A stretch of 64,000 nucleotides of DNA, from assembly GCA_015039365.1 (NCBI GenBank), contig WION01000146.1, positions 60,988 through 124,987 of the forward strand, in the 5' to 3' direction. This DNA comes from Amanita rubescens (taxonomy: Eukaryota > Basidiomycota > Agaricomycetes > Agaricales > Amanitaceae). This document shows positions 39,419 through 49,567 of this stretch, piece by piece. The stretch's first letter is position 1; every line of letters starts with the position of its first letter. The notes below the pieces were generated by a model. That model was not told the DNA's origin. It worked only from the letters and a program-made list of their open reading frames with translations, and did not search any database. The translations under genes and the position numbers were made by a program.

Positions 39419-40868
39419 ACCATGCAATAGATCTGAAAGAAGGGTTTAAACCTAAAGTGGCGAAGAATTATCCGTTATCAATCCACAAGGAACAGCTAAT
39501 GAATAAATGGGTCGACGAACAGCTCAAAAAAGGTTATATTCAACCATCACAATCCCCGCAGGCATCTCCTTTCTTTTACGTTGCAAAGAAAGAAAAAGGA
39601 GAGTTGAGACCCTGCCAAGATTACCGATACATCAATAGCTGGACGAAACGGAATGCCTATCCCCTTCCTTTAGTATCCGACTTATTATTAAAACTAAGAA
39701 AAGCGAAATACTTCTCCAAATTAGACCTCCGATGGGGTTACAATAATGTGCGAATAAAGAAAGGCGACGAATGGAAGGCCGCATTCACAACGAACCATGG
39801 TCTCTTCGAGCCTACCGTAATGCTCTTTGGATTATGCAATTCACCGTCAACATTTCAAACGATGATGAACAAATACTTCCGTGACATGATAGCCGAAGGA
39901 TGGCTAGTCATCTACATTGACGACATGTTGATATATGGAGCAAACGAGGAAGAAACGAGGGAGCGCACTAAGCAAGTCTTGCAATGGCTGAAAGAAAACG
40001 ATCTGTTCCTGAAACTGGAAAAATGTAAATTTGTCGCCAAGGAAGTCGAATTCCTTGGGATGATCGTTAAAGAAGGAAAGATCATGATGGACCCCGTAAA
40101 ACTCGCTGGAATCAGCAAATGGCCTGAACCGAAAACCGTTAAACAAATACGGTCATTTCTAGGGTTCGCAAACTTTTACAGGAAATTTATAGGAAACTAC
40201 GCCGAAATAGTGGCTCCGCTCACAGAACTTACAAAGAAAACAGTTCCTTTCCGATGGGATGCAGAATGTCAAAAAGCATTTGACACGTTAAAGGAGAAAT
40301 TCCTAGAAGAACCGGTTCTAGTAATGCCAGATCCGACGAAACCATTTTTATTAGAGACTGATGCATCAAACTGGGCGGTAGGAGCCATCCTGAAACAACG
40401 GGGATCTGATGGAGAACTGCACCCATGCGGATTTATCAGTCATCGGTTAAGCGATACCGAACAAAGATATCAAGTATACGATCGCGAGTTATTAGCAATA
40501 AAGAAAGCATTTGAAACCTGGAGACACCTTCTAAAAGGAAGCCCACACACGATCATGATCCACTGTGATCATAAGAATTTATCATATTACAAACATCCGC
40601 AAAAGATGACCGCCAGACAGTCACGCTGGTGGCAAGAAATCATGGAGTTTGATATTAAGTTAGAACACGTCCCTGGATCAAAACTTATTCAGGCAGACGC
40701 TTTATCGAGATGCCCTGACCATATTAACGAAGAGGAGGCAAAAGCAAAAGAAATCCTGCAAACCATGATCACTGATGACATGGTTATCGCCGCGATCAAT
40801 GTATCTTGGGCAGATAAAATCACTGAATTATTGCCACAAGACAAATTCGCTAAAGTTGTAATCGACGG
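39419..40868 (+). pseudogene. pol: B2 pol fragment 2: RT and RNase H
   Basis: Open frame resuming after C: HAIDLKEGFKPKVAKNYPL, RT with YIDD (VIYIDDMLIYG), RNase H (LLETDASNWAVGA, HCDHKNLSYYKH, ADALSRCPDH), ending in the pre-integrase linker (DKFAKVVIDG). D interrupts it at 40868, so the frame then runs into the D LTR. Confidence 0.88.
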
Positions 40869-41440
40869 TGAAACGTGTGAGAAGGGCGTGCGATGTACTT
40901 GTCCGCCCAAAGGGGTCCGAAGGAAAGGCTTAACAAATGGGATCGTACGGAGTACGGAGACGGAGGGTTCGACGGTGACGGAGTAAACCCGCAATGCAAA
41001 CGGACGCAAGTCCGACGAAGATGCGTCGCAGCGGAAGATTGTCGGACAAGTGCGAAGGCGTACGACGGTGACGGAGTGAACCCGCGACGTAAAGGAACGT
41101 GAGTGCAACGAAGTTGCGACGGAGAGATATCAAACGGATGCGGAGGAGTGAAGGGCAGTATATTCGATGTCCATACAGTACAATGAAGCCGTATATAAAC
41201 TAATATGCACGAGGCGCACTCACCGCAATCATCCTGAGCTCCTCCGATGGTCCGTGCGCGTATGCGGATTGCCTTGCTGTATGAATATGTCGAGTCGGCA
41301 GGTTGAGCCCTTGGCATCGTGTACGGGTGTCGAGGCGCGAAGGTTTAAGTGCGTCGGAATGCTCCGACGGATATCTCCGATGTCGGAATATCGGGCCGCG
41401 GATGCCTGCTGCACAACGTAACCGGAATCGGTACGTTACA
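40869..41440 (-). repeat. 3' LTR of D
   Basis: 572 bp, TGTAACGTACC...GTTTCA on the minus strand. It differs from the 5' LTR at a few sites only (for example 41036 and 41297). Confidence 0.94.
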
Positions 41441-41554
41441 CCTCCTGGATACTTTTAGAAACTGACTCCGAGTCAGCGCCGCGGTGATAAGAGGGGATAA
41501 GATTTGTGATAAGGGAGGTGGGTGGGATGCTTCCGTTCTTGAATCGCTACAATC
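41441..41554 (+). promoter_or_regulatory. Upstream region of the antisense gene in D
   Basis: 114 bp between the 3' LTR and the antisense start codon. It includes the element's purine tract (CCTCC on plus) and a palindrome CTGACTCCGAGTCAG near 41461. No clear TATA box, so a promoter here or in the LTR is only assumed. Confidence 0.3.
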
Positions 41555-42707
41555 ATGTCGCAGGCATCGTCGCTATCGCAAGCTCCGTCGGCCTCTACGA
41601 ATCCGTTGGCTGATGCGACCGCTGCTCAGTTAAAGAAGATGTCGGTGAAGTTTGTCCAACGTCTAGAGTCTAAGCCGGAGGGTCCGCAGGCGGAAGACGT
41701 AGCCGAAGTGCGCAAGTGGGTGGAACTGGCTCGAGGAGATGTGGTACGTCGATCGCATCGTATCGGCCTTTCGATTATCGTCGAGTCTAGAAGAAGATAC
41801 GGCGGTACAAGAAGGAGCTGGAGGAGATGGAGAAGGAGGTACTGATCATCTCTGTTGTGGAAGAAGGACTGGAGGATTTCGATACGCTGGAACGGTGGTT
41901 GGCGGATCTGAACGAAGCAGGCACCATAAGTCGGTCGGAATCGGGCGTAGGTTTATCACCAGCGGACTCCATCAGCGTCGTGCCATCCGTCACTACCAGT
42001 GCTGCTGAGCGGAAACGAGCGGGGCCGTCTTCAGTTCAGGTCTCCTCCTCGAAGAAATCAGATGCTGGCGCATCGTCTCGTAAGGCTACTCCTTTTCCTG
42101 CTACCGAATTAATTGCGACCGATCAGGTACGTTGATTGCTGACTATGTGCTTGTCCCGTCGTTGCTGAAGGGCCGTCAGCGTTGCGCTTTGTGCGTGGAG
42201 CATGATCAGTTGTGCATTGTTAGTTCGGCGGGCGATGCATGTGACTTTTGTCGTCGTCGGAAGAAGGGGTGTAGCAATGTCGGCAAGCGGGGAACCAGCG
42301 TGGCTTCCTCATCGATCCCAAGCGTCTCGTCGTCGTTGATAGGAGGGGTAGCGGACATGAGTGTCAAACCAGGCACTCCGAAACGGTCGGTCAAGCGCAA
42401 GGTGGAGGTGGTCGGGTCGAGCCCAGAGGATCAACCGCCGCGGAGGCGCAGTCGGGGGGATCTTAAGGCGGAGGCATCGGGGGAGGCCAGCTCGTCAAAA
42501 CGCGATAAACAGCTGGCGGATATTCAGGTGGAGATGCAGGAGCTGAAGAACGTTGTGACTACTACGTTGAGTCACTATAGCCGATCGTTTGAGAACCTTC
42601 ATTCGCGGATTCAACAGATGCGGGATGAGGAGGGTGGCGAAGAGGAGGTTGTCGTCAAAACGGAGCCGAAACCAAAGGGCAAGGGCAAGGGCAAGGGGCG
42701 CGGTTGA
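41555..42707 (+). CDS. Antisense three-exon gene in D: Zn2Cys6-like protein (353 aa)
   Basis: Exons 41555-41743, 41791-42126 and 42171-42707. The introns (47 and 44 bp) start GTACGT and GTACGT and end TAG and AAG, both phase 0; together they join three frames into one. The N-terminal region has short helices (VRKWVELARGDV, YKKELEEMEKEV). After a Ser-rich linker comes RCALCVEHDQLC...CDFCRRRKKGC, with spacing CX2CX6CX8CX2CX6C, which fits a fungal Zn(II)2Cys6 cluster. A coiled-coil-like stretch (ADIQVEMQELKNVV), VKTEP and a KGKGKGKGRG tail follow. It converges on pol with 121 bp between stops. A DNA-binding regulator is inferred. No homologous antisense ORF is present in G1 or G2. Confidence 0.7.
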
Positions 42708-42828
42708 AACGGACTGTCGGCGAGCGGCGGATGACGCGAGGCACCTGTACCATATATGTTTTAAAATGAGCGTATCGTATAGTATGGCATGAAAGAAAGA
42801 GAAAATGTATTGGAACAGGGGAGCACGA

Positions 42829-45800
42829 TCAGCATTCTTCGGCGTCGGAGCCGTCATCTGTGAGCTCTGCGTCGTCGAAACCACCATCTCCGCCGTCAGC
42901 GGAGAGGGTTTCATCAGGCGGCTCGTGTGTCATCGTATATAGCTCCCTGTCTGTCATATTAATTAATTTTAGAAGTCTCTCACCGGATTGTATTCTACGC
43001 GGGTGGTATGGGATTAAACGCTTAGCTGCATATCTTAACTTGGAAAGGGATCCGTCGGTTTCTGCGAGTATAAATGATCCTCCCTGAGTCTTTCTGATGA
43101 CGACCATTGGTCCGAGGTAGCGGGTTTTGGTCTTGCGGTCGAGCTCCATGTCGATCTTATTATTGCGGACTAGAACGAGGTCTCCTTTATCGAATTGGAA
43201 GGATCGGATGGTGTGGCGGAAGCGCGATTCAAGTTTGCGGACCGCATTGAGACGTGACTGATATACTTCATCTTTAATGCGTTCCAAGTCGGCGGGTCGC
43301 TTCTGAAGTTGTCGGGCGCGAAATGCAAGAAGGTCATCCGTCGTCAGCTCTGCGCTAATAGGTGGACATAGGTACGTAGCCTGGGATATGTCAAGCGGAA
43401 GAGTCGGTTCTACTCCGTGCGCAATGAAAAAGGGACTGTAACCAGTGGACGGGTGTACGGTGATACGTTCTGCCCAGAAGACGGAGGCTGCTACTTGGCT
43501 CCATTTTGATTCCTGTCCGTCGGCCGCTTTAACAAGTGACTCCCGAACTCCACGATGTCGGCGCTCGATGATACCGTTAGCCTGTGAGTTATACGGCGAG
43601 ATCCTGATGTGGTTAATGCCGTATCGTTGTCGGAGGATATCCAAGGCGGCAATATAAGGTGTTCCGTTGTCGGTGACTATGCATTCGACGGCGCCATGTC
43701 TGCAGAGGATGTCTTCGAATATAAACTTCGCGATTCCTTCGGCTTTCTCGTTTCGGAGCATCCTATACTCGGGCCAGGCTGATAGAGAGCAGCGGGCATG
43801 CGTGATATATGAGTAACCGCCGGAGGAGGGCATCTTCATAGTGTCTATGTGGATATTGCGGAAGAGACCTCCGGGCTCCGGCACGGTCGGCGGGATGTGG
43901 AAGCGCTGAACATTTCTTATTTGGCATGCGTGACAGGTGCGGACGTACCATCTAATGTCGGGCTCAAGCGATGGCCACCAGAATCGGTCGCGGACTCGTG
44001 CGCTAGTGGCAAAAATGCCTTTATGACCTGTATCGTCGTGGGCCTCCTGAACAATCTCTAACCTCTTCGTGTCGTCTAGTATTACCAGCTTATGGCGGCG
44101 GTGTTTGTCGCGGCGCCAGAGCCTATCACCTTGGACGAAGAAGCGCTTTACTTTGCCCATCCAGTGGCGGAATCGTTCTTCATCCATATCTATCGGCCGT
44201 AGCGGATTGTCGAGGAACTCCTGAATTTTGAAAATTTCGGCGTCGCGGGAGAGCTGTTTGTCGGAGCGGGGGAAGGGGTCGGAGTCCGTTGTTGTCGACC
44301 AGGCAGAGGCCTTATTGTGTAGGACGTCCCAGTTAGCCGCCTGTATACAGAATCCGTTAGCTTCATCAATCCAGTCGTCGGGATCGGAGTCATCGGGCGG
44401 ATCGTCGTCTTCTGCGCGGCGTCGTCGAGAAAGCCCGTCGGCTGGGGTGTGATCTTTACCGGGCACGTGTCGGAGGCGGAAATCAAACAAGAGGATGCCA
44501 GCGATCCATCTATTGATCGTGTTGTTAGGCTGTATATCGGGGTTATTGATCATTCCTTTAATGTATTTCGCGTCCACCTCAACGACGAAGTTCTTAAGTC
44601 CGATAATGAATATTTTGGCCTCCCGAAGGGCGCGGAATAAACCGTAAAGTTCCAGTTTGGCCTGCGAATATCGTGCTTCTCGGTCGTTTAGTGTGATAGA
44701 TCCGTAGCGGTTAGGGTAGCGGTTTCCGTCGTCGCCTATTTGGGAGAGATAGTATCCGACAGCATGGGCGGACGTGTCGACTGCTAGAATAGACTCGTTT
44801 TCTGACTCGTAGTCGAGGGCGCGAATAGCGGAGCAATTGGCGGCGAGCTTCTTAAGACTGTTGAAAGCTTCGATGTGGCGATCGGTGAATTCGAAGGCGG
44901 TCTTCCATTTGAGGAGGGCGGTGAGCAATGGCGCGTGCAGAGTGTAATCCTTGAGGTAAATGCGTACAGTCCCTATGGTTCCTAAGAATCCGCGAACGTC
45001 GGAGATGTTTTGAGGGATCGGCCACTTGGCTATTTTGGAGACTCTATCGTCGTCGGGGAGGCGGCCTTCGTACGTGCATTTGTGTCCTAGAACTATCGCT
45101 TCGGGAGTGCAGAAAAAGGACTTCTTTCCTGAGAAGGTTCCGCCGGCGTGCTTAATGCGTTGGATGACCCTGTTGATGTTTTGTAAGTGTTCCCAAACGA
45201 AGCGGCGGATTCCGGTGTTATCGGGAATGGTCTCAAACGTGCCGTCGGGTAACTCGTAACGTGTTTTCGGTCCTTTGCAGGGGCAATCGTCGATAAACGG
45301 CTTGGTAACGTGTGGGATTTCGTCCTGTAAAATGAAGGTAACGTCACCGTGGAAGATTTGCATAGAGTTCGTATATCCCATCGGTATGGAAGTGAGGCGG
45401 AACGTGCCAAGGGGCGTCTGGAAGGTGGTCAAGTCCCGGGACTCAGGCGCAAGGCGACGCTGGTCAAATCCGACGAATAGATCGAACATTCCGAAGCATG
45501 AGTATCCGCCGAATGATTCCGCTAAAAGTTCAATGTTTGGCGGCTGGGCAGCGTCTTTGATAGTGACTGCGTTAAGCGGCTGGAGGTCGTGGACGATGCG
45601 GAGGGATTTTCCATCTTTTTTGAAGACGCAGAACCATCTGGAGCGGTAGGAAGAGTTAGACGGCTCGTATACACCAGAAGCGATCTTATCTTTGATAATT
45701 TTGACGATCTCGTTGTACTTTCCTGGCGGAATCGGAATATTTCTGAGTACCCAAGGCACGTGTTCTATTGTCGGAATGATGACCGGATCGAAGTAGTCGT

Positions 45801-46518
45801 TACTGAATTTTCCTTTCTCTTGTTCCGTCCAGGCGAAACCTTTTTCATGAATTCGGATTAGGTGGTGTATTAGCTTCTCTTCCTCTTCGGTTAGAAAGCC
45901 GTCTGGGTTAATATTCTGCTGTTTCATGCGCTCTTCGGTGTATCGTTCTCCTGGTGTGAATGCGGGCGGGCGTGTCGGAAGCGTGGGTAATTCGGCTAGC
46001 GGATCGGACGGAATGCGGCGGATAATGCGGAATTTTTCTGGTAGCGTAGTGGCTACAGGCTTAGTTCGGTTGGCCACCTTTTTGTATGCTTTCTTGCTCG
46101 CAGCGAGAATTTCAGCAGATGAGATAAAATTAATTTCGATAGACGTAGTAGCTATATGTCCGATGCAAGGAATTAGGGAGTCACCAACCATCCTCGGAGC
46201 TGTTAACATTTCCCCAAAGTGTCCGTCACTGAGCTGGTATGGGTTCTTGTCGGCTCCGACAGTATAAACGTGGAGGTGCTGCGTGTCGGCTAGATAAGCG
46301 GAGGAATGGTAGTCGTCGACTTCAATATTAAGGGTAGCGATTGTAGCGGAAGCGAATGTTTCTTTATTAGTGTCGTATATGTGCTTGATATCTGTATGTA
46401 CTGTCGTCGGGCTCGTATGAACATTGTCGGAGGTCGTCGGGTCGGGAGGCGGGTCGGGCGGTAGTGGCGGAATGTCTTGTCGTCTTGGAGGCGATTCATC
46501 GACTACTAAAAACCCAAG
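42829..46518 (-). CDS. pol: Pol polyprotein of D: FIDD-type RT-RNase H-integrase
   Basis: Uninterrupted frame from the slip site (46509-46515) to 42829; it stays open up to 46599, and pol-specific residues begin CQLGFLVVDESPP. RT has KPFIDDCPCKGP where most gypsy RTs have YxDD, plus the conserved WFCVFKKDGKSLRIVHDLQ. RNase H: LAVDTSAHAVGYYL, LYGLFRALREAK, DGLSRRRR. Integrase: HHCC finger (AHDDTGHKG, CHACQ), DDE core (IHIDTMKM, IVTDNGTPY, GIIERRHRG), GPMVV-type C-terminal fold (KTRYLGPMVVIRKTQGG). It ends with an acidic tail (DDGSDAEEC). No chromodomain. The FIDD variant is, to my knowledge, common in basidiomycete elements. Confidence 0.9.
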   Translation of the reverse strand, partial: LGFLVVDESPPRRQDIPPLPPDPPPDPTTSDNVHTSPTTVHTDIKHIYDTNKETFASATIATLNIEVDDYHSSAYLADTQHLHVYTVGADKNPYQLSDGHFGEMLTAPRMVGDSLIPCIGHIATTSIEINFISSAEILAASKKAYKKVANRTKPVATTLPEKFRIIRRIPSDPLAELPTLPTRPPAFTPGERYTEERMKQQNINPDGFLTEEEEKLIHHLIRIHEKGFAWTEQEKGKFSNDYFDPVIIPTIEHVPWVLRNIPIPPGKYNEIVKIIKDKIASGVYEPSNSSYRSRWFCVFKKDGKSLRIVHDLQPLNAVTIKDAAQPPNIELLAESFGGYSCFGMFDLFVGFDQRRLAPESRDLTTFQTPLGTFRLTSIPMGYTNSMQIFHGDVTFILQDEIPHVTKPFIDDCPCKGPKTRYELPDGTFETIPDNTGIRRFVWEHLQNINRVIQRIKHAGGTFSGKKSFFCTPEAIVLGHKCTYEGRLPDDDRVSKIAKWPIPQNISDVRGFLGTIGTVRIYLKDYTLHAPLLTALLKWKTAFEFTDRHIEAFNSLKKLAANCSAIRALDYESENESILAVDTSAHAVGYYLSQIGDDGNRYPNRYGSITLNDREARYSQAKLELYGLFRALREAKIFIIGLKNFVVEVDAKYIKGMINNPDIQPNNTINRWIAGILLFDFRLRHVPGKDHTPADGLSRRRRAEDDDPPDDSDPDDWIDEANGFCIQAANWDVLHNKASAWSTTTDSDPFPRSDKQLSRDAEIFKIQEFLDNPLRPIDMDEERFRHWMGKVKRFFVQGDRLWRRDKHRRHKLVILDDTKRLEIVQEAHDDTGHKGIFATSARVRDRFWWPSLEPDIRWYVRTCHACQIRNVQRFHIPPTVPEPGGLFRNIHIDTMKMPSSGGYSYITHARCSLSAWPEYRMLRNEKAEGIAKFIFEDILCRHGAVECIVTDNGTPYIAALDILRQRYGINHIRISPYNSQANGIIERRHRGVRESLVKAADGQESKWSQVAASVFWAERITVHPSTGYSPFFIAHGVEPTLPLDISQATYLCPPISAELTTDDLLAFRARQLQKRPADLERIKDEVYQSRLNAVRKLESRFRHTIRSFQFDKGDLVLVRNNKIDMELDRKTKTRYLGPMVVIRKTQGGSFILAETDGSLSKLRYAAKRLIPYHPRRIQSGERLLKLINMTDRELYTMTHEPPDETLSADGGDGGFDDAELTDDGSDAEEC

Positions 46519-48962
46519 CTGACATGATGGGTACAGGCGCGGTTCTTGTTGGTGCGTGGCCTCGTGGTCAGGACTGCTGTCGCTCTTGTCTCTGGACATG
46601 TGATGGTAATATCTTGGCCTCCGTCGGTGTAATCGCGTGTAATGGCGGATAGGAGCGTATGGAATGGTCGGCCGAGCAAGACTTCATACGGCGCGTCTTC
46701 TACTATGTGTGCCTGTACCCTGATCGTTATTCCGCCTACTGTCATGCTGAGATTGGCGATACCCAAAGTCCAACTGGACGAGCTGTTGGCTGTTTCCATC
46801 ATGATTCTACGTGTCGGAGCATACTGTGCGCCGGAGAGCTGCCATTTGTCTTTTCTGATGACGATGATCTGAGATCCGTTGTCGATAACACATTCGCATT
46901 TCACGTTTCCGTCGAAAATGCCATCAACTGCGCGGAGCGATTCGATAGGCCTCGTGGATGCCATAAGGACTTCCGCCTCATCGTGTGTCTCAGGTTCGGT
47001 TTCATCGGAGATAACTTCTACCTCATTGGCGGAGGCTGGATCGACACGTTTATTGGTTACTAATTGGCGGAGCTCTTTCTGGACGGACGGCGATAGCGCT
47101 AGGATGTCTTTGGCGGTTATAGAGACGGGAAGGCTGAGTAGGTGATCAACGATGCGTTTCGGGGCGGCAATGTCGTCGATGGGTGTGCGATATTTGAACG
47201 CGGGTGTGTCCTTCTCTTTGCCTTTAGACGTGGAGGCGGATGCGGAAGTAGCGGCGGGAACAGGCGGAACGGGCGGAACGGTCTGCTTAGATCTAGGTAA
47301 GGCTGTTGTCTGTCGGGCGGTATAAATGTCGGCGGCGTCGGAGGCTTCTGTAGCAAAGACCTCTAGCAAGTTGGTCGATGCAGATGTCGGAGGTGCGGGG
47401 GCGCCAAGAGGTGTCCTGTTAGTTCCTGTTGCAGGGTTGCCAGTGGTAGCTATCTGGTGCCATCGATCGATTTTCTCCTTCATACCTCTCCCTGGTCCTG
47501 TCGGTTCCGATCCATCGGGCAGCTGTATTCGTCCATCATTGCGTCGGCACTTGTTAGATCGGATATATTCTTCCAGAGTTGGGCAGTATCTAAGAGTGTG
47601 TCCGTTGGCCCAGCAGAAGGTGCAGTCGTACCATGGCCGATCGTAGCGCTGTCCGTCAGAGCGTGGCGGAGGCGTGGTTGTTGTCGGAGCTGATCTAGGA
47701 GGCATAGTCGCGGCCATTAAAGCGATGACAGGGCGGGAGGAAATGACAAACTCCGCAGCATTGAATATATCGGCTAATTCATATCCTTCGTCAGGGCGGA
47801 CGTCGGGGTGCTTGATAGTGAGGCGGGTAGTGATATCGGATCGGTATTCACCAGGGAATGAAGAGATAAACATAAGCCCCGCTTCGCGTCGGGTCATTGT
47901 GCTCTTATTGACCAAGAAGCCAGCCGTCTCAGAGAATTCTCGGTGAAATTCGCCTAGCGCTGGTCCCGTCATGGTATGTTTAGCTTGGAACGTGCTGCTG
48001 ATCGATTGTAACGCGGCTATGGTGTGGCGGTTCTCAGGCTTCGCTTCGGGGTACAATTTGGTAATGGCTGTCTTAAACGCTTCCCATGATGTTTTATCGG
48101 CTAGCGCATCGCGTGTAGTTTTCCATAGCCCTGATGATTTTTCGTCTGTGTAATAGACCGCCCATTTAACGATTTCGTCGGATTTGTCGCGATTAAGGCA
48201 TATAAGCTCTACGTCATCAAGATATCGATCTAAGTTGGTTGCCACGCCGTCGAAACGCGGAGCCTCCTTGCTGGAGCGGATGGGCATATGAGTCGGCTGG
48301 CCGGACATGATAGGAGGTGGCGGCGGTGGCGGTGTAGATGGTCTGCTTGGCGGTGGTGTCGGAGTAGACGGTCTGCTTGGCGGCGGAGACGGAGTAGATG
48401 GTCTGCTTGGCGACGGAGGCGGAGTAGACGGTCTGCTTGGCGGCGGAGGCGGAGTATTTGGTCTGCTTGGCGGGAGCGACTTAACTGATGGTGTAAGCGA
48501 TGGAAGTGGCGAAGATTCTTGTGCGTTGACTAGTGCAGATAGGGACGGAGCAGTAGATTCGTCGCTTAGGCTTGGCGTCCGCTCTCTTGGGCAATCAAAA
48601 TTAACTGGTAAAGGCGACGGCTGTGTTGATTGATATGGCGGGAAATCAGTAGGTTCGGGAGATTGCCTAGATGAAGACGGAAAGGATCCTGGGAGTGATT
48701 GGCTATCTTCGTCTGTCTGTACGGAGCTCGAAAACAGGAGGGACTGAAGCTGTGCACTAGAGAATATCGGCAGGAGGCTTCTACGGGGTGTCTGTGGAAG
48801 CGGCGGTGTGGCGGATTCAACTGGTGTCGGAGGTGGGGCAGCTGTTGGCGGAACCGGCGGCGGTCTAAAACGTGGCCTACGTTGCGGACCTAACTGAGCA
48901 GGGAACCTCTCGCTGGCCTTTTTGGCTGCCTCTCGTTTCGAGGTTATGACGTGAAAACTTTC
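46506..48962 (-). CDS. gag: Gag-protease of D, with AUG-less Pro-rich extension
   Basis: The core starts at ATG 48306-48308 (MSGQPTHMPIRSSKEAP) and gives 600 aa: capsid-like part (NLDRYLDDVELICLNRDK, WAVYYTDEKSSGLW), zinc knuckle CTFCWANGHTLRYC (about residue 228-241), Ala/Thr/Pro linker, and a retropepsin-like domain with CVIDNGSQ (D-N-G where D-[ST]-G is usual, about residue 476) and VLLGRPF. Upstream, 218 codons stay open to a TAG at 48963 without any ATG. They begin AAKKASERFPAQLGP and end in about five SRPSTP repeats. The gag stop TAG follows GGGTTTT. Confidence 0.82.
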   Translation of the reverse strand, partial: ESFHVITSKREAAKKASERFPAQLGPQRRPRFRPPPVPPTAAPPPTPVESATPPLPQTPRRSLLPIFSSAQLQSLLFSSSVQTDEDSQSLPGSFPSSSRQSPEPTDFPPYQSTQPSPLPVNFDCPRERTPSLSDESTAPSLSALVNAQESSPLPSLTPSVKSLPPSRPNTPPPPPSRPSTPPPSPSRPSTPSPPPSRPSTPTPPPSRPSTPPPPPPPIMSGQPTHMPIRSSKEAPRFDGVATNLDRYLDDVELICLNRDKSDEIVKWAVYYTDEKSSGLWKTTRDALADKTSWEAFKTAITKLYPEAKPENRHTIAALQSISSTFQAKHTMTGPALGEFHREFSETAGFLVNKSTMTRREAGLMFISSFPGEYRSDITTRLTIKHPDVRPDEGYELADIFNAAEFVISSRPVIALMAATMPPRSAPTTTTPPPRSDGQRYDRPWYDCTFCWANGHTLRYCPTLEEYIRSNKCRRNDGRIQLPDGSEPTGPGRGMKEKIDRWHQIATTGNPATGTNRTPLGAPAPPTSASTNLLEVFATEASDAADIYTARQTTALPRSKQTVPPVPPVPAATSASASTSKGKEKDTPAFKYRTPIDDIAAPKRIVDHLLSLPVSITAKDILALSPSVQKELRQLVTNKRVDPASANEVEVISDETEPETHDEAEVLMASTRPIESLRAVDGIFDGNVKCECVIDNGSQIIVIRKDKWQLSGAQYAPTRRIMMETANSSSSWTLGIANLSMTVGGITIRVQAHIVEDAPYEVLLGRPFHTLLSAITRDYTDGGQDITITCPETRATAVLTTRPRTNKNRACTHHVSLGF
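46509..46515 (-). promoter_or_regulatory. -1 frameshift heptamer, gag/pol junction of D
   Basis: Minus strand TTG GGT TTT TAG contains G GGT TTT, directly before the stop. A -1 slip gives GGG TTT TTA GTA GTC, matching pol LGFLVV. Confidence 0.7.
48330..48475 (-). repeat. 36-bp tandem repeat encoding Pro-rich Gag extension
   Basis: About five imperfect units. On the minus strand each encodes SRPSTP plus a run of Pro/Ser. They are in frame with Gag and lie upstream of its AUG. Confidence 0.75.
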
Positions 48963-48971
48963 CTAAGGAAC

Positions 48972-48989
48972 CCCTCGCGGTGGGCTCCA
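48972..48989 (-). other. Primer-binding site of D
   Basis: Minus strand TGGAGCCCACCGCGAGGG, 2 nt after the LTR. Same core as in E, G1 and G2. Confidence 0.7.
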
Positions 48990-48991
48990 GG

Positions 48992-49563
48992 TGAAACGTG
49001 TGAGAAGGGCGTGCGATGTACTTGTCCGCCCAAAGGGGTCCGAAGGAAAGGCTTAACAAATGGGATCGTACGGAGTACGGAGACGGAGGGTTCGACGGTG
49101 ACGGAGTAAACCCGCAATGCAAACGGACGCAAGTCCGACGAAGATGCGTCGCAGTGGAAGATTGTCGGACAAGTGCGAAGGCGTACGACGGTGACGGAGT
49201 GAACCCGCGACGTAAAGGAACGTGAGTGCAACGAAGTTGCGACGGAGAGATATCAAACGGATGCGGAGGAGTGAAGGGCAGTATATTCGATGTCCATACA
49301 GTACAATGAAGCCGTATATAAACTAATATGCACGAGGCGCACTCACCGCAATCATCCTGAGCTCCTCCGATGGTCCGTGCGCGTATGCGGATTGCCTTGC
49401 TGTATGAATATGTCGAGTCAGCGGGTTGAGCCCTTGGCATCGTGTACGGGTGTCGAGGCGCGAAGGTTTAAGTGCGTCGGAATGCTCCGACGGATATCTC
49501 CGATGTCGGAATATCGGGCCGCGGATGCCTGCTGCACAACGTAACCGGAATCGGTACGTTACA
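48992..49563 (-). repeat. 5' LTR of D
   Basis: 572 bp. TATA box on the minus strand (TATATA, 49315-49320). From 49294 down to 48309 the transcript strand has no ATG. Confidence 0.94.
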
Positions 49564-49567
49564 ACGG

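Larger units (their letters stand above)
40869..49563 (-). mobile_element. Element D: complete FIDD-type LTR retrotransposon with antisense gene
   Basis: 8695 bp, minus strand. LTRs 48992-49563 (5') and 40869-41440 (3'), both 572 bp with only a few differences noted. TSD ACGG (40865-40868, 49564-49567). PBS 48972-48989, purine tract AGGAGG beside the 3' LTR. It carries gag-protease, pol and, between pol and the 3' LTR, an oppositely oriented spliced gene. Gag and pol are uninterrupted, which suggests recent activity. It has no chromodomain and no ORF3. Confidence 0.94.

Noticed and set aside
42829..46518. FIDD in the D reverse transcriptase as a damaged catalytic site
   Set aside because: Both catalytic aspartates are kept and the frame is intact; I know FIDD variants as a recurring type in basidiomycete elements.
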